Positions 40,429 to 48,963 of a stretch of DNA of 64,000 nt are shown here, in pieces (positions within the stretch are counted from its first letter, which is position 1; each line of letters begins with the position of its first letter). Under the pieces are notes generated by a model, which made no database searches, was not told where the DNA came from, and saw only the letters and a list, made by a program, of their open reading frames with translations. This stretch comes from Deltaproteobacteria bacterium (GTDB taxonomy: Bacteria; Myxococcota_A; UBA9042; PHBI01), in contig JACKFA010000003.1 in the NCBI GenBank assembly GCA_020632715.1, positions 992,001 through 1,056,000 on the forward strand. Reading direction: 5' to 3'. The position numbers and the translations under genes are program-made.

Positions 40429-41544
40429 TCAGCGCGTCTTCGGCAGCCCCTTCGTCCGCGCGCGGTTCACCTTCGCGATCGCCTTCCAGCGTCGCGCGTG
40501 CTCGCGCGCGAGGGCCGCGTCCTGGCGGCGCGCCTGGAAGGCCGCCTCGCGCTCGAGCTGCCGGTGATCGGCGATCTCCCGCGCGTCGAGCTCGCCCGCC
40601 TCGACCGCCGCGCGGACGGCGCAGCCCGGCTCGTCCTGGTGCGTGCAGTCGACGAAGCGGCAGCCGCGCGCGAGCTCGGCGACGGCGTCGCCCGTGACGA
40701 GCCCGTCGTCGCTGCCGCCGTCCGCGATCCAGAGCGCGAGCTCGCGGAGCCCGGGCGTGTCGATGAGGCACGCGCCGGAGGGCAGGACGACGAGCTCGCG
40801 CCGCGTCGTCGTGTGCCGCCCGGTGTCGTCGGACGCCCGGATCGGGGTCGTCGCGAGGCGCTCCTCGCCGAGCAGGCGGTTCGCGAGCGTGCTCTTGCCG
40901 ACGCCCGACGAGCCGACGAGCGCCACCGTGCGGCCGGGCAGGAGCTCGGCGTCGAGCGCCGCGCAGCCCTCCCCGGTCGCGCCGCTCAGCGCGAGCGCGC
41001 GCATGCCCCGCGGCACGCGATCGAGGAGGGCGTCGAGCCGGCTGCGAGCGACGAGATCGGCCTTGCTGATCACGACGAGGGCCTCGGCGCCGCCGTCCTC
41101 GACCGCCGCCCGGTAGCGGGCGAGGCGCCCCGGGCTGAAGTCGGCGTTCGCCGACGTCACGACGAAGACGGTGTCGACGTTGGCCGCGAGCACCTGCGGG
41201 ATCGTGCGGCGGCCGGCGGCCTTGCGCACGAGGGCGCCGCGACGCTCGAGGACGGCCTCGACGAGGGCCGGCGAGCCGTCGCCGTCGGGCTCGCGGAGGG
41301 CGAGCCAGTCGCCGACGGCGGGGAGGTCCCGGGCGTCGGCGGCGTCATGGCGGAGGCGGCCCGGGGCGCGCGCGTGGACGACGCCGCGCGCGGCGAGGCA
41401 GTCCCAGGCGCCGCCGCGGTGGGCGACGGCGACGCGGGCGGGGAACACGGGGTGCGAGGTGGCGCTCGCCGCGATGGCGAGCTGTTGACGGAAGAATGGC
41501 GTGAAGCCGAGGCCCTCGAGGGCTCGGTCGTCGTGCTGTTCCAA
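40429..41544 (-). CDS. rsgA: Ribosome small-subunit-dependent GTPase RsgA
   Basis: A 371-residue circularly permuted GTPase that checks late 30S ribosome assembly. An N-terminal OB-fold is followed by the permuted G motifs: 'VISKAD' (G4), 'GSSGVGKST' (G1 P-loop), 'TGRHTTTRRELV' (G2 with the switch) and 'DTPGLRE' (G3). The C-terminal zinc site is C-x5-C-x-H-x5-C (CRFVDCTHQDEPGC). The length is normal. The start is a TTG at 41544 with GGAG upstream. A 305-base gap with a 21-codon frame precedes it and a strong terminator follows. Confidence 0.95.
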   Translation of the reverse strand: MEQHDDRALEGLGFTPFFRQQLAIAASATSHPVFPARVAVAHRGGAWDCLAARGVVHARAPGRLRHDAADARDLPAVGDWLALREPDGDGSPALVEAVLERRGALVRKAAGRRTIPQVLAANVDTVFVVTSANADFSPGRLARYRAAVEDGGAEALVVISKADLVARSRLDALLDRVPRGMRALALSGATGEGCAALDAELLPGRTVALVGSSGVGKSTLANRLLGEERLATTPIRASDDTGRHTTTRRELVVLPSGACLIDTPGLRELALWIADGGSDDGLVTGDAVAELARGCRFVDCTHQDEPGCAVRAAVEAGELDAREIADHRQLEREAAFQARRQDAALAREHARRWKAIAKVNRARTKGLPKTR

Positions 41545-41849
41545 TGCGGAAGCTCCGATGAGCGGGTGGCCCGGGCCGCCCCCTCGTGGGGACGCCGGGC
41601 GGGGCCGTCATCGGCGCGCGGTCTCTCGACTCGGTGGGGACCCGGCGGCCGCCTCGGGCGGCGCGGGGAGTCCCCGGCGCTCAGCGAACGCCGCGCGCGC
41701 CGGTGGCGGTGCGGGGGGACGCGATGCGGTGGGCGACGACATCCATAGAGCACCTCCGGGAGCAGCGGGTGAGCGGGCGCCGAACCGCTCGGCGCGCGGT
41801 GGTCATGGCCCGCCGCCGACGCCCGTGTCAAGCCTCGGGCCGCGCGCGA
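41545..41849 (-). other. 305-base leader region of rsgA
   Basis: The stretch between the GreB-like gene and rsgA, both on the minus strand. It has a perfect -35 box TTGACA on the minus strand (41831 to 41826) but only a poor -10 (CCATGA) at 17 bases spacing. It also holds the small frame at 41681-41746. The remainder holds nothing I can name. Confidence 0.5.
41681..41746 (-). CDS. Possible 21-residue leader peptide upstream of rsgA
   Basis: Reads MDVVAHRIASPRTATGARGV-R and stop. The case for it is the ribosome site: GGAGGTG ends four bases before the ATG, one of the best in the window. It lies 137 bases upstream of the rsgA TTG start on the same strand. It has no known family. It may be a leader peptide, or a chance ATG behind a purine run. 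Confidence 0.3.
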   Translation of the reverse strand: MDVVAHRIASPRTATGARGVR

Positions 41850-42332
41850 TCACGCGCCAGGGAGCGCGATCGCGATGATCTCGAGCTCCTCGTCGCCGCG
41901 CGGGGCCCGCGCCACGACGACGTCGCCGACGCGCGCGCCGAGGAGCGCGCGCGCGAGGGGTGAGAGCACGCTGACCCGCGCCATCGCGGCTTCGGCGTCA
42001 CGGAGGAGGGTCGCCTCGTGGACGCCGACGATCTGCACGCGCCGCTCGCGCCCGTCCTCGTCGCCGATCGTCACGATCGCGCCCAGCACGACGCGACCGT
42101 CGCGCGGCTGCTCCGCGGGGTCGACGATCATGGCGCCGTCGAGCGCGAGGGCGAGCGCCTGCGCCGTCGGATCCGCCGGCGCCTGCGCCTCGAGGCGCGC
42201 GATCTCCGCCATCGCCGCGCGGGCGCCGGCGGCGGTCCAGTAGTTCGGGACGCCGGGCGGGAGCGGGCTCGGCGCCCGCGGCGGCGCCTCGGGCGCGCCC
42301 CCCTCGTCCTCCTTCGTGAACGCCTTGCTCAT
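41850..42332 (-). CDS. GreB-like transcription factor with shortened coiled coil
   Basis: A 160-residue protein of the GreA/GreB family. The N-terminus 'MSKAFTKEDEGGAPEAPP.....LPPGVPNYWTAAGARAAMAEIARLEAQ' is GreB-like, and the C-terminal FKBP-like domain ('GRVVLGAIVTIGDEDGRERRVQIVGVHEA', 'SVLSPLARALLGARVGDVVVARAPRGDEELEI') is complete. However the coiled coil between them is cut to about 35 residues. The usual acidic tip segment (DxSENADY-type) is absent, so stimulation of transcript cleavage is doubtful. It may regulate RNA polymerase from outside the secondary channel, like Rnk or Gfh proteins. Start ATG 42332. Confidence 0.85.
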   Translation of the reverse strand: MSKAFTKEDEGGAPEAPPRAPSPLPPGVPNYWTAAGARAAMAEIARLEAQAPADPTAQALALALDGAMIVDPAEQPRDGRVVLGAIVTIGDEDGRERRVQIVGVHEATLLRDAEAAMARVSVLSPLARALLGARVGDVVVARAPRGDEELEIIAIALPGA

Positions 42333-42551
42333 GGCCCGAGCATGCCGTGTTCGGCGCCCCGCGTCGCGACCGTCCCCCGCGGTCGCGCGACCGCACGGTT
42401 TCAGGGCCGCCCGGCCCGACGCCGCGCGGCTTGATCGCCGCGGGGCTTGAGGTACAGATTGGAACGGTCGGTCTTACCCGGCTCCAGGGTACGATCGACC
42501 AGCCCCGCCCGGCGCGACGCCTCGGACTTCCCGTCGCCGCCGCTGCAATCG

Positions 42552-43784
42552 ATGGTCGACGAAACCAGACCCGCCGGTATAGAGTCCTCCGTCGATGGGT
42601 CCGCCCCATCGTCGCGCGCGACCGCCCGCCCGGGCGCGCTCCCGACGGAGATCGACGACTTCTGGTCGCGTTCCGCGCGCGAATCGCTGAGCGAAGCCAA
42701 GCGACGAGAGCTCGTCGAGGCCACCATCGCCCGCGCGCGGCGTGGGCTGCTCATGTACGAAATCGAGGATCCCGCCGATCCCGGCAGCATGGTGACGATC
42801 TACCAGAACGACGCGGCGCGGGCCTCGGGCGCCCGGCCCGAGCACCTCGGGCTCTCGCTCCGCGAGACGAGCCCCGACTACGCCGACTCGCCCCACGCCG
42901 CGATGTACGTCGACGCGCTCGTCTCCGGGGCGCCGCGCCAGGCCACGTTCCACTGGCCGTCCGAGGACGCGCCGGACGCGCGAATCTGGAACGTCATGGC
43001 GGCGCCCCTCGACGATCGACGCGTCGCCGTGATGTTCAAGGACGTCACGGTCGAGCACGCGCTCCGGCGGCAGCTCGCCGCGCAGATGGAGGAGCTCCGC
43101 CGCTCCAACGAGGACCTCGACTCCTTCGCCTACGTGGCGTCCCACGACCTGCGGGCGCCGCTCCGGGACATCAAGAACCTCGCGACCTGGGTCATGGAAG
43201 ACACGCGCGACGTCCTCCCCGAGGAGTCGGCCGGGCACCTCACGCGCCTCGTCGACCGCGTCGTCCGCATGGACCGCATGCTCGAGGATCTCCTCGCCTA
43301 CTCCCGTGTCGCGCGCCTCGGCGCCGGGAGCGCGACGGCGCCGCTCGGCTTCGTCGTCGCGGAGGCCCTCGCCCTCGTCCCGGTCCCCCCGGGCTTCACC
43401 CTCTCGGTCGCGCCCCTCCCCGCGATCGAGGTGCTCGACCAGCCGCTGCAGCTCGTCCTCCGGAACCTCGTCGGGAACGCCATCAAGCACCACGATCGCG
43501 CCGACGGGCGCGTCGCGCTCGACGCCACGCTCGACGACGGCTGGCTCGTCCTGCGCGTCGCCGACGACGGGCCCGGGATCCCACCGGACTTCACGGAGCG
43601 CGCCTTCGGCGTCTTCCAGACGCTCCGCCCCCGGGACCACGTCGAGGGGAGCGGTATGGGGCTCGCCATCGTCAAACGCGCCGTCGAGTGGCATGGTGGG
43701 CGGGTCGAGCTCGCGCCGAGCCCCGACCGTGGGCTCACCGTGGTGGTCCGCTGGCGGCTCGCGGCAACAGGAGGGCCCGCATGA
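42552..43784 (+). CDS. PAS-domain sensor histidine kinase
   Basis: A 410-residue soluble kinase with no membrane helices. A PAS fold (residues about 60-165, 'GLLMYEIEDPADPGSMVTIYQNDAA' through 'VMFKDVTVEHALRRQLAAQ') is followed by a HisKA helix pair with His in 'FAYVASHDLRAPLRDIKN'. The ATPase has N-box 'RNLVGNAIKHHDR', G1 'ADDGPGIP' and G2 'GSGMGLAIVKRAVEWHGG'. The class resembles kinases that pair with Rcp1-type single-domain regulators, and exactly that is encoded next. ATG 42552 was chosen; the open frame before it (MRYRLERSVLPGSRV) does not look coding. Its stop overlaps the next ATG as ATGA. Confidence 0.92.
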   Translation: MVDETRPAGIESSVDGSAPSSRATARPGALPTEIDDFWSRSARESLSEAKRRELVEATIARARRGLLMYEIEDPADPGSMVTIYQNDAARASGARPEHLGLSLRETSPDYADSPHAAMYVDALVSGAPRQATFHWPSEDAPDARIWNVMAAPLDDRRVAVMFKDVTVEHALRRQLAAQMEELRRSNEDLDSFAYVASHDLRAPLRDIKNLATWVMEDTRDVLPEESAGHLTRLVDRVVRMDRMLEDLLAYSRVARLGAGSATAPLGFVVAEALALVPVPPGFTLSVAPLPAIEVLDQPLQLVLRNLVGNAIKHHDRADGRVALDATLDDGWLVLRVADDGPGIPPDFTERAFGVFQTLRPRDHVEGSGMGLAIVKRAVEWHGGRVELAPSPDRGLTVVVRWRLAATGGPA

Positions 43785-44215
43785 CGACGGACGCTCTCAC
43801 GCTCCTCGTGGTCGAGGACAACGACGTCGACCGGGAGAGCCTCCGGCGCGCGTTCCGGAAGGCGCAGGTCCCATGCACGCTCGTCATGGCGAACGACGGC
43901 GTGGAGGCCCTCGCGCGCCTGCGCGCCGAGGGGACGGGGGCGCTCGACCGGCCGTTCCTCGTCCTCCTCGACCTCGCCATGCCCCGGATGAACGGGCTCG
44001 AGCTCCTGCGCACGCTCCGGGCCGATCCGCAGCTCGCGAGCGTGGTCGCGTTCATCCTGACGACGAGCCGCCGCCCCGAGGACATCGCGGAGGCCTACGC
44101 CCTGAACGCCGCCGGCTACTTCGTGAAGGACGTCGTGGGCGACGACGGCTCGCAGCTCGTCGAGCTGCTCGAGCGCTACTGGACCCTCGCCGAGATGCCT
44201 GGAAGCCGAGCGTGA
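43781..44215 (+). CDS. Rcp1-type single-domain response regulator
   Basis: A 144-residue receiver domain without output domain. 'LLVVEDNDVDRESLRRAFRKA' gives the acidic pocket, phosphoacceptor Asp lies in 'FLVLLDLAMPRMNG', Thr in 'ILTTSRRPEDI', and Lys in 'GYFVKDVV'. It should receive phosphate from the PAS kinase upstream, whose gene it overlaps by four bases (with AGGAGGG inside the 3' end of that gene), and pass it to or compete with the hybrid kinase downstream, which it overlaps as GTGA. Confidence 0.93.
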   Translation: MTTDALTLLVVEDNDVDRESLRRAFRKAQVPCTLVMANDGVEALARLRAEGTGALDRPFLVLLDLAMPRMNGLELLRTLRADPQLASVVAFILTTSRRPEDIAEAYALNAAGYFVKDVVGDDGSQLVELLERYWTLAEMPGSRA

Positions 44216-46170
44216 ACGACGCGAAGACCGTCCTCATCGTCGATGACAACGACGTCGACCGGGAGCTCATCCGCCGGATGCTCTCGGGCCGCTTCGCCAT
44301 CCTCGAGGCGCCGACCGCGCGCGAGGGGCTCGCGGCGCTCGAGGAGCGGCAGATCGACTGCGTCGTCCTCGACTACCGCCTCCCCGACGAGGACGGCATC
44401 GACGTCCTCGCGTCCATCACGGCCCGCGACACGCCCGTCATCATGCTGACCGGCGAGGGCAACACCACGGTCGCCGTCGAGGCGATGAAGCGCGGCGCGC
44501 AGGACTACCTCGGCAAGAACTACCTCCAGCGCGACACCCTCGCGCGCGCCGTCGACAACGCCCTCGAGAAGCTGCGCCTCGAGCGCGAGGTGAGGCAGCG
44601 CGACGAGGAGCTCCGGCGCTACGTGGCCGCGCTCGACCGGCAGCGCACCGAGCTCGCGTCGTCGAACCGCGTGCTCGCCGAGCGCGAGGCGCAGCTGCGC
44701 GTCATCCTCGGGCAGCTCCCCGCCATGATCTGGACCACCGACGACGAGCGCCGCTACACGTCGGTCTCGGGGGCGGTCCTGACGGCGATCGGGGTCGACC
44801 CGACGAGCCTCGTCGGCCGCTTCGTCGGCGACGTCCACCCGGACGCGATCCCGATGACGCCGGCCGAGGCCCACACCTCGGCGCTCGAGGGCGAGTCGCA
44901 GCGCTACGAGGTCCGCTGGATGGAGCGCACCTTCGAGTGCCACGTCGAGCCCCTGCTCTCCCAGACCACGGAGGTCATGGGCGTCGTCGGGGTCGCGCTC
45001 GACACGACCGACCGCGTGAGGCTCGAGGAGCAGCTGCGCCACGCGCAGAAGATGGAGGCCGTCGGGAAGCTCGCCGGCGGGGTCGCCCACGACTTCAACA
45101 ACATCCTCACGGTCATCGTGAGCTTCGCGGAGCTCGTGCGGCGCTCGATCGACGGCGCTCACGCCGCCCAGGACGACCTCAACGAGGTCGTCCGGGCCGC
45201 CGAGCGCGGCGAGGCCCTCGTCCGTCAGCTCCTGACCTTCTCCCGCCGTCAGCGCTTCGAGCCGCGCGCGGTCGACGCGAACGCGCTCGTCGCCGACATG
45301 TACCCCATGCTGTCGCGGCTCGTCGGGAGCGAGGTGCAGCTCGACGTGCGCCCCTCGGTGGGCCCCGCGATCGTGCGGGTCGACCCCGGGAACTTCGAGC
45401 AGGTGCTCGCGAACCTCGCGGTCAACGCGAAGGACGCGATGCCGAACGGCGGGGCGCTGCGCGTCACGGTGCAGGCGATCGCCGGGGGCGACGGCGCGCC
45501 GGGCGACAAGGGGCTCACCCCACCGCTCGTGCGCGTGTCGGTCGCGGACACGGGGCACGGCATGTCGCGCGACGTGATGTCGCGGGTGTTCGAGCCCTTC
45601 TTCACGACGAAGGACTTCGGGCGCGGCACCGGGCTCGGGCTCAGCACGTCGTGGGGCATCGTGACGCAGGCGGGCGGGACCATCTGGATCGAGAGCGACC
45701 TCGGGAAGGGCACGACGTTCCACGTGGAGCTCCCGGCCACCGTCGAGCCGAAGGCGGCGCCGGCGACCGCCGCGGCGGAGAGCCCGAGAGCCGCGGCGTC
45801 GTCCCCCGGTGGCCACGAGGCGGTGCTGGTCTACGAGCACGACGACCTCGTGCGGCGCGTGTGCGTGCGCAGCCTGACGCGGCTCGGCTACGGGGCCCAC
45901 GACGCGGCCGACGCCGACGCGGCCCTCGCCATCGCGCGCACGGCGCGCCCGGCGGTCGCGATCATCGGCTTCAGCGCGCACCAGGCCGGCCCCGACGACG
46001 TCGCCGCCCAGCTCCGCGCGGCGTGCCCCGGCGTGCGGCTCGTGCTCGCGAGCGACGACGGTGGCGCTGCTGCGAAGCGCGCGGCGGAGCTCGGCCGCGC
46101 GGTGACGCTGACGAAGCCGTTCAGCCACGACGACCTCGCGCGCCGGGTGAGGGAGCTCCTCGACGGCTGA
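44212..46170 (+). CDS. Hybrid histidine kinase REC-PAS-HK-degenerate REC
   Basis: A 652-residue soluble protein. An N-terminal receiver (Asp in 'CVVLDYRLPDEDG', Lys in 'YLGKNY') is joined by a coiled coil to a PAS domain ('ILGQLPAMIWTTDDERRYTSVSG'). A HisKA of the 'GGVAHDFNNILTVIVSF' type follows and then the ATPase (N-box 'LAVNAKDAMPNGG', 'ADTGHGM', 'EPFFTTK', 'GTGLGLST'). The last 115 residues are a second receiver that has lost its Asp (AIIGFS where LLLD is expected) but keeps the Lys in 'LTKPF', so it cannot be phosphorylated in the usual way. GTG 44212 overlaps the regulator's stop. It probably integrates phosphate from the upstream pair through its first receiver. Confidence 0.92.
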   Translation: MNDAKTVLIVDDNDVDRELIRRMLSGRFAILEAPTAREGLAALEERQIDCVVLDYRLPDEDGIDVLASITARDTPVIMLTGEGNTTVAVEAMKRGAQDYLGKNYLQRDTLARAVDNALEKLRLEREVRQRDEELRRYVAALDRQRTELASSNRVLAEREAQLRVILGQLPAMIWTTDDERRYTSVSGAVLTAIGVDPTSLVGRFVGDVHPDAIPMTPAEAHTSALEGESQRYEVRWMERTFECHVEPLLSQTTEVMGVVGVALDTTDRVRLEEQLRHAQKMEAVGKLAGGVAHDFNNILTVIVSFAELVRRSIDGAHAAQDDLNEVVRAAERGEALVRQLLTFSRRQRFEPRAVDANALVADMYPMLSRLVGSEVQLDVRPSVGPAIVRVDPGNFEQVLANLAVNAKDAMPNGGALRVTVQAIAGGDGAPGDKGLTPPLVRVSVADTGHGMSRDVMSRVFEPFFTTKDFGRGTGLGLSTSWGIVTQAGGTIWIESDLGKGTTFHVELPATVEPKAAPATAAAESPRAAASSPGGHEAVLVYEHDDLVRRVCVRSLTRLGYGAHDAADADAALAIARTARPAVAIIGFSAHQAGPDDVAAQLRAACPGVRLVLASDDGGAAAKRAAELGRAVTLTKPFSHDDLARRVRELLDG

Positions 46171-46254
46171 GCCCCGTCCTCGGCGCGCTCGCGACGGTGG
46201 CGACGCCGGCGCGGACGTGGCATCGTCCGCCGGCGACTTGGCTGGAGGCGCGCG

Positions 46255-47028
46255 ATGGAGAACGACGTTCAGGTCTGGGCGGACCACCCGGGGTGGGTGC
46301 GCGCGCACCAGGGCCTGAAGATCTACTTCTGGGGGCTCATCGCCTACGTCGCCTTCGCCGTGTTGATCACGATCCTCGCGGCGGGGTCGGCGGTCGGGAC
46401 CCTCGCCGCCCGGACGGAGGGCTCGGGCGACGACATCGCCGCCGCGGTCGAGGCCTTCATCGTCTGGGCGCGCGTCGGCGCGGTCGGCTTCCTCGCGATC
46501 CAGGCCGTCCTCATCGAGGGGCTCCGGCGCTACGCGCAGCTCCCGAAGACCACCAACGGGCGCACGCTCGCCGTCGCGGCCTTCTGGCTCTCGGGGGCCG
46601 CGCTCGCCCTCGCGCTCTACCGGGCGGTCGACGTCCTCTTCCTCACCGACACGGCCGCGCTCGTGGCGCAGGCGAAGGCCGGCGGCGTCGACGTCGAGGG
46701 CCTCGTCAACACGCTCCTGAACCTCGGGATGCTCGTCTGCTTCATCCGCTCGATGCAGCTCACCGCCGAGGCCGTGGGCGAGGTCGATCACGCCGCCCGG
46801 GCGCGCCTCGCGTTGGTCCTCGCCGGGGTGGTGGCCATCCTGCAGATCGGCTCGACCGTGCTCGCCGCGACCTCCACCGATCCGCACGGCATCGGGGCGG
46901 TCGCCGGGCTCCTCGGGATCGCCTTCCTGGGCATCGGGATCTGGATGCTCGTGAACTACCTGATGGTCATCTACGGCCTGTCGCAGTCGATCGCGCGCCA
47001 CGTGGACCTGTCGCGCTCATTCGACTGA
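46255..47028 (+). CDS. Six-helix membrane protein of unknown function
   Basis: A 257-residue inner-membrane protein with six clear hydrophobic helices and short loops ('LIAYVAFAVLITILAAG', 'VGAVGFLAIQAVLIEGLRR', 'AAFWLSGAALALALY', 'LLNLGMLVCFIRSM', 'LALVLAGVVAILQIG', 'AFLGIGIWMLVNYLMVIYGL'). No family is recognised. TGGAGGCGCG precedes the ATG. It lies 84 bases after the hybrid kinase and could share its transcript, but there is no functional clue. Confidence 0.8.
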   Translation: MENDVQVWADHPGWVRAHQGLKIYFWGLIAYVAFAVLITILAAGSAVGTLAARTEGSGDDIAAAVEAFIVWARVGAVGFLAIQAVLIEGLRRYAQLPKTTNGRTLAVAAFWLSGAALALALYRAVDVLFLTDTAALVAQAKAGGVDVEGLVNTLLNLGMLVCFIRSMQLTAEAVGEVDHAARARLALVLAGVVAILQIGSTVLAATSTDPHGIGAVAGLLGIAFLGIGIWMLVNYLMVIYGLSQSIARHVDLSRSFD

Positions 47029-47052
47029 TCACGGCGCCGCGGTGCCCCGCGC

Positions 47053-47823
47053 TCAGGGGCAGGCGCGGTGGCAGACCAGCGTCCCGTCGCCGCAGCTCTG
47101 GCCGCCGCTGCAGGCGTTGATGCGGCAGCCGTCGCCGGCGTCGCAGCGGACGAGGCAGCTCGCGGCGGCGTCGCAGCGGGTGACGCGGCAGCTCTCGGCC
47201 CCCGCGCAGTCGACGACGCAGTCGGAGTCGTCGCGGCAGGACACGGTGATCTCCGCGGCGCCGCGGGCGTCCACGGCGCACGAAGCGCCGTCCCGGCACG
47301 TGAGGCCGCAGGTCGCGCCGGCCTCGCAGGCGAGGCGGCAGCGGCTCGCGCTCGACTCGCAGCTCGCGTCGCAGGTGCTCCCCACGGGGCAGCGCTGCTC
47401 GCACGCGCACGCCGCGCCGCAGGGGGTGCACGTCTCGCCGCAGGTCTCGGCGCAGCAGCCGCTCGCGCAGGCGCCGGCCGCGGCGCAGGAGGGACCGGTC
47501 GGGCACTGCTCGGGCGGGACGAGCGGGCCACCGTCGCCGCCGTCGGCGTCACCGTCCGCGTCGCCGTCACCGGGGTCGGTGGTGTCGCCTGGGGCGCCGT
47601 CCGCGGCGTCCGCGGCGTCCGCGGCGTCGAGGATCCCGTCGCCATCGGCGTCGGCGGCGTTTGTGTCGGCCGCGTCGATCAAATCCTCAAGGTCGCCGTC
47701 GGCGGCGTCGATATCATCCTGGGTTTCCCCGACGCCATCCGGATCGTGCCTGAACGGCGTCGTCTCGACGCACCCAGACCCCGCGAGGAATCCCAACAGC
47801 ACCACCATCATCACGACGCGCAT
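47053..47823 (-). CDS. Cys-rich lipoprotein with Asp-rich linker
   Basis: A 256-residue lipoprotein (signal peptide MRVVMMVVLLGFLAGSGC). An acidic linker of about 75 residues contains calcium-site-like 'DADGDGILDAADAAD' and 'GDGDADGDADGGDGG' stretches of thrombospondin type 3 style. About 150 residues follow in which nearly every fifth is Cys ('CGETCTPCGAACACEQRC', 'CDASCESSASRCRLAC'), surely disulfide-bonded. Function unknown; probably surface-exposed. It is divergent from the kinase gene, with only 30 bases between the two start codons, so the promoters must overlap the reading frames or each other. Confidence 0.85.
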   Translation of the reverse strand: MRVVMMVVLLGFLAGSGCVETTPFRHDPDGVGETQDDIDAADGDLEDLIDAADTNAADADGDGILDAADAADAADGAPGDTTDPGDGDADGDADGGDGGPLVPPEQCPTGPSCAAAGACASGCCAETCGETCTPCGAACACEQRCPVGSTCDASCESSASRCRLACEAGATCGLTCRDGASCAVDARGAAEITVSCRDDSDCVVDCAGAESCRVTRCDAAASCLVRCDAGDGCRINACSGGQSCGDGTLVCHRACP

Positions 47824-47853
47824 CACTGCGACGATAACGGCGAAACGCCCCGC

Positions 47854-48963
47854 ATGAAACTTTATCCCGTCGAAGCCGCCCCCCGCGGCGACAACACCAT
47901 CAACGGCGCCTACCGCCTCCTCTCGAAGCTCGCCGAGGGGGGGATGGGCGAGGTCTTCCTCGCCGAGCAGATCGCCGTCCAGCGCCACGTCGCGCTGAAG
48001 ATGCTGCGCCGCGACAAGCTCGCCGGGCTCGACCTCAAGGAGGCCACGGAGCGCTTCGAGCGCGAGGCGCTCGCGATGAGCCGCCTCCGCCACCCGAACA
48101 CGGTGCAGCTCATCGACTTCGGCGTCGACGGCGCCTCCGGCAGCTACTACCTCGTCCTCGAGCTCCTCTCGGGGAAGGCGCTCAACGTGCTCCTCGCCGA
48201 GCAGGGCGCGCTCACCCCGACGCGCGCCGCGCGCATCGGCGTGCAGATCGCCCGCGCCCTCGAGGAGGCCCACCGCCACGGCATCGTCCACCGCGACCTG
48301 AAGCCCGACAACGTGCTCCTCTGCGAGTTCGACGGGGCCTCGGACTTCGTGAAGGTGCTCGACTTCGGCATCGCGATCTCGCCGGCGACCCCCATGTCGA
48401 AGCGCCTCACGTCGCGCTCGGAGATCCTCGGGAGCCCCTACTACATGTCGCCCGAGCAGGTGCGGGCGCAGATCGTGAGCTTCCCCTCCGACGTCTTCTC
48501 GATGGGGGTCCTGCTCTACGAGGCGCTGTCGGGCGTGCCGCCCTTCGAGGGGCCCTCCGTCGTCGAGACCATGTACCGCCGCCTCGACGGCCCGCCCGCC
48601 CCGCTCCGCCTCGCGCGCGCCTCCGACGTGCGCCTCGAGGCGGCCTGGGACGGGCTCGTGCGGCAGATGCTCAAGATCGAGCCCGAGGAGCGGCCGACGA
48701 TGAGCGAGGTGCGCGCGCGCCTCGAGGATCTCCGGCTCTGGGTGCCCGGCGCCCGCGCGCCGCTCGGCGTCAAGCCGGCGCCCGCGCCCAGGCTCGCCCC
48801 CGAGCCCGAGGATCCGGAGGCCCTCCTCGCGAGCGGGCTGCTCGAGACCGAGGACGACGAGCAGCCCCGGGGCCCCGCGACCGGCGCCGCCGCGCGGCCG
48901 GCGAGCGTCGCGCGGCCCTGGCCGAAGCGGCGCCCGACGCGGGGGCGCGCGGCCCATCGCTGA
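47854..48963 (+). CDS. PknB-type Ser/Thr protein kinase (3' end frameshifted)
   Basis: A Hanks-type kinase. Gly loop 'AEGGMGEVF' (28-36), Lys49 in 'VALKM', catalytic 'HRDLKPDNVL' with Asp148, DFG at 170-172, 'GSPYYMSPEQV', and Arg of subdomain XI in 'PEERPTMSEV'. All key residues are present. After about residue 355 this frame ends in a short basic tail, but the neighbouring frames continue with kinase-tail sense ('AEAAPDAGARGPSLTPGVVAMNAF', 'LAFDEDTEIRGMDLSALVAAVGD', then a membrane helix). The true protein therefore probably runs to 49795, with a juxtamembrane linker, one helix and an outer tail, as in classical PknB-like receptors. ATG 47854 fits the kinase start. Confidence 0.88.
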   Translation: MKLYPVEAAPRGDNTINGAYRLLSKLAEGGMGEVFLAEQIAVQRHVALKMLRRDKLAGLDLKEATERFEREALAMSRLRHPNTVQLIDFGVDGASGSYYLVLELLSGKALNVLLAEQGALTPTRAARIGVQIARALEEAHRHGIVHRDLKPDNVLLCEFDGASDFVKVLDFGIAISPATPMSKRLTSRSEILGSPYYMSPEQVRAQIVSFPSDVFSMGVLLYEALSGVPPFEGPSVVETMYRRLDGPPAPLRLARASDVRLEAAWDGLVRQMLKIEPEERPTMSEVRARLEDLRLWVPGARAPLGVKPAPAPRLAPEPEDPEALLASGLLETEDDEQPRGPATGAAARPASVARPWPKRRPTRGRAAHR

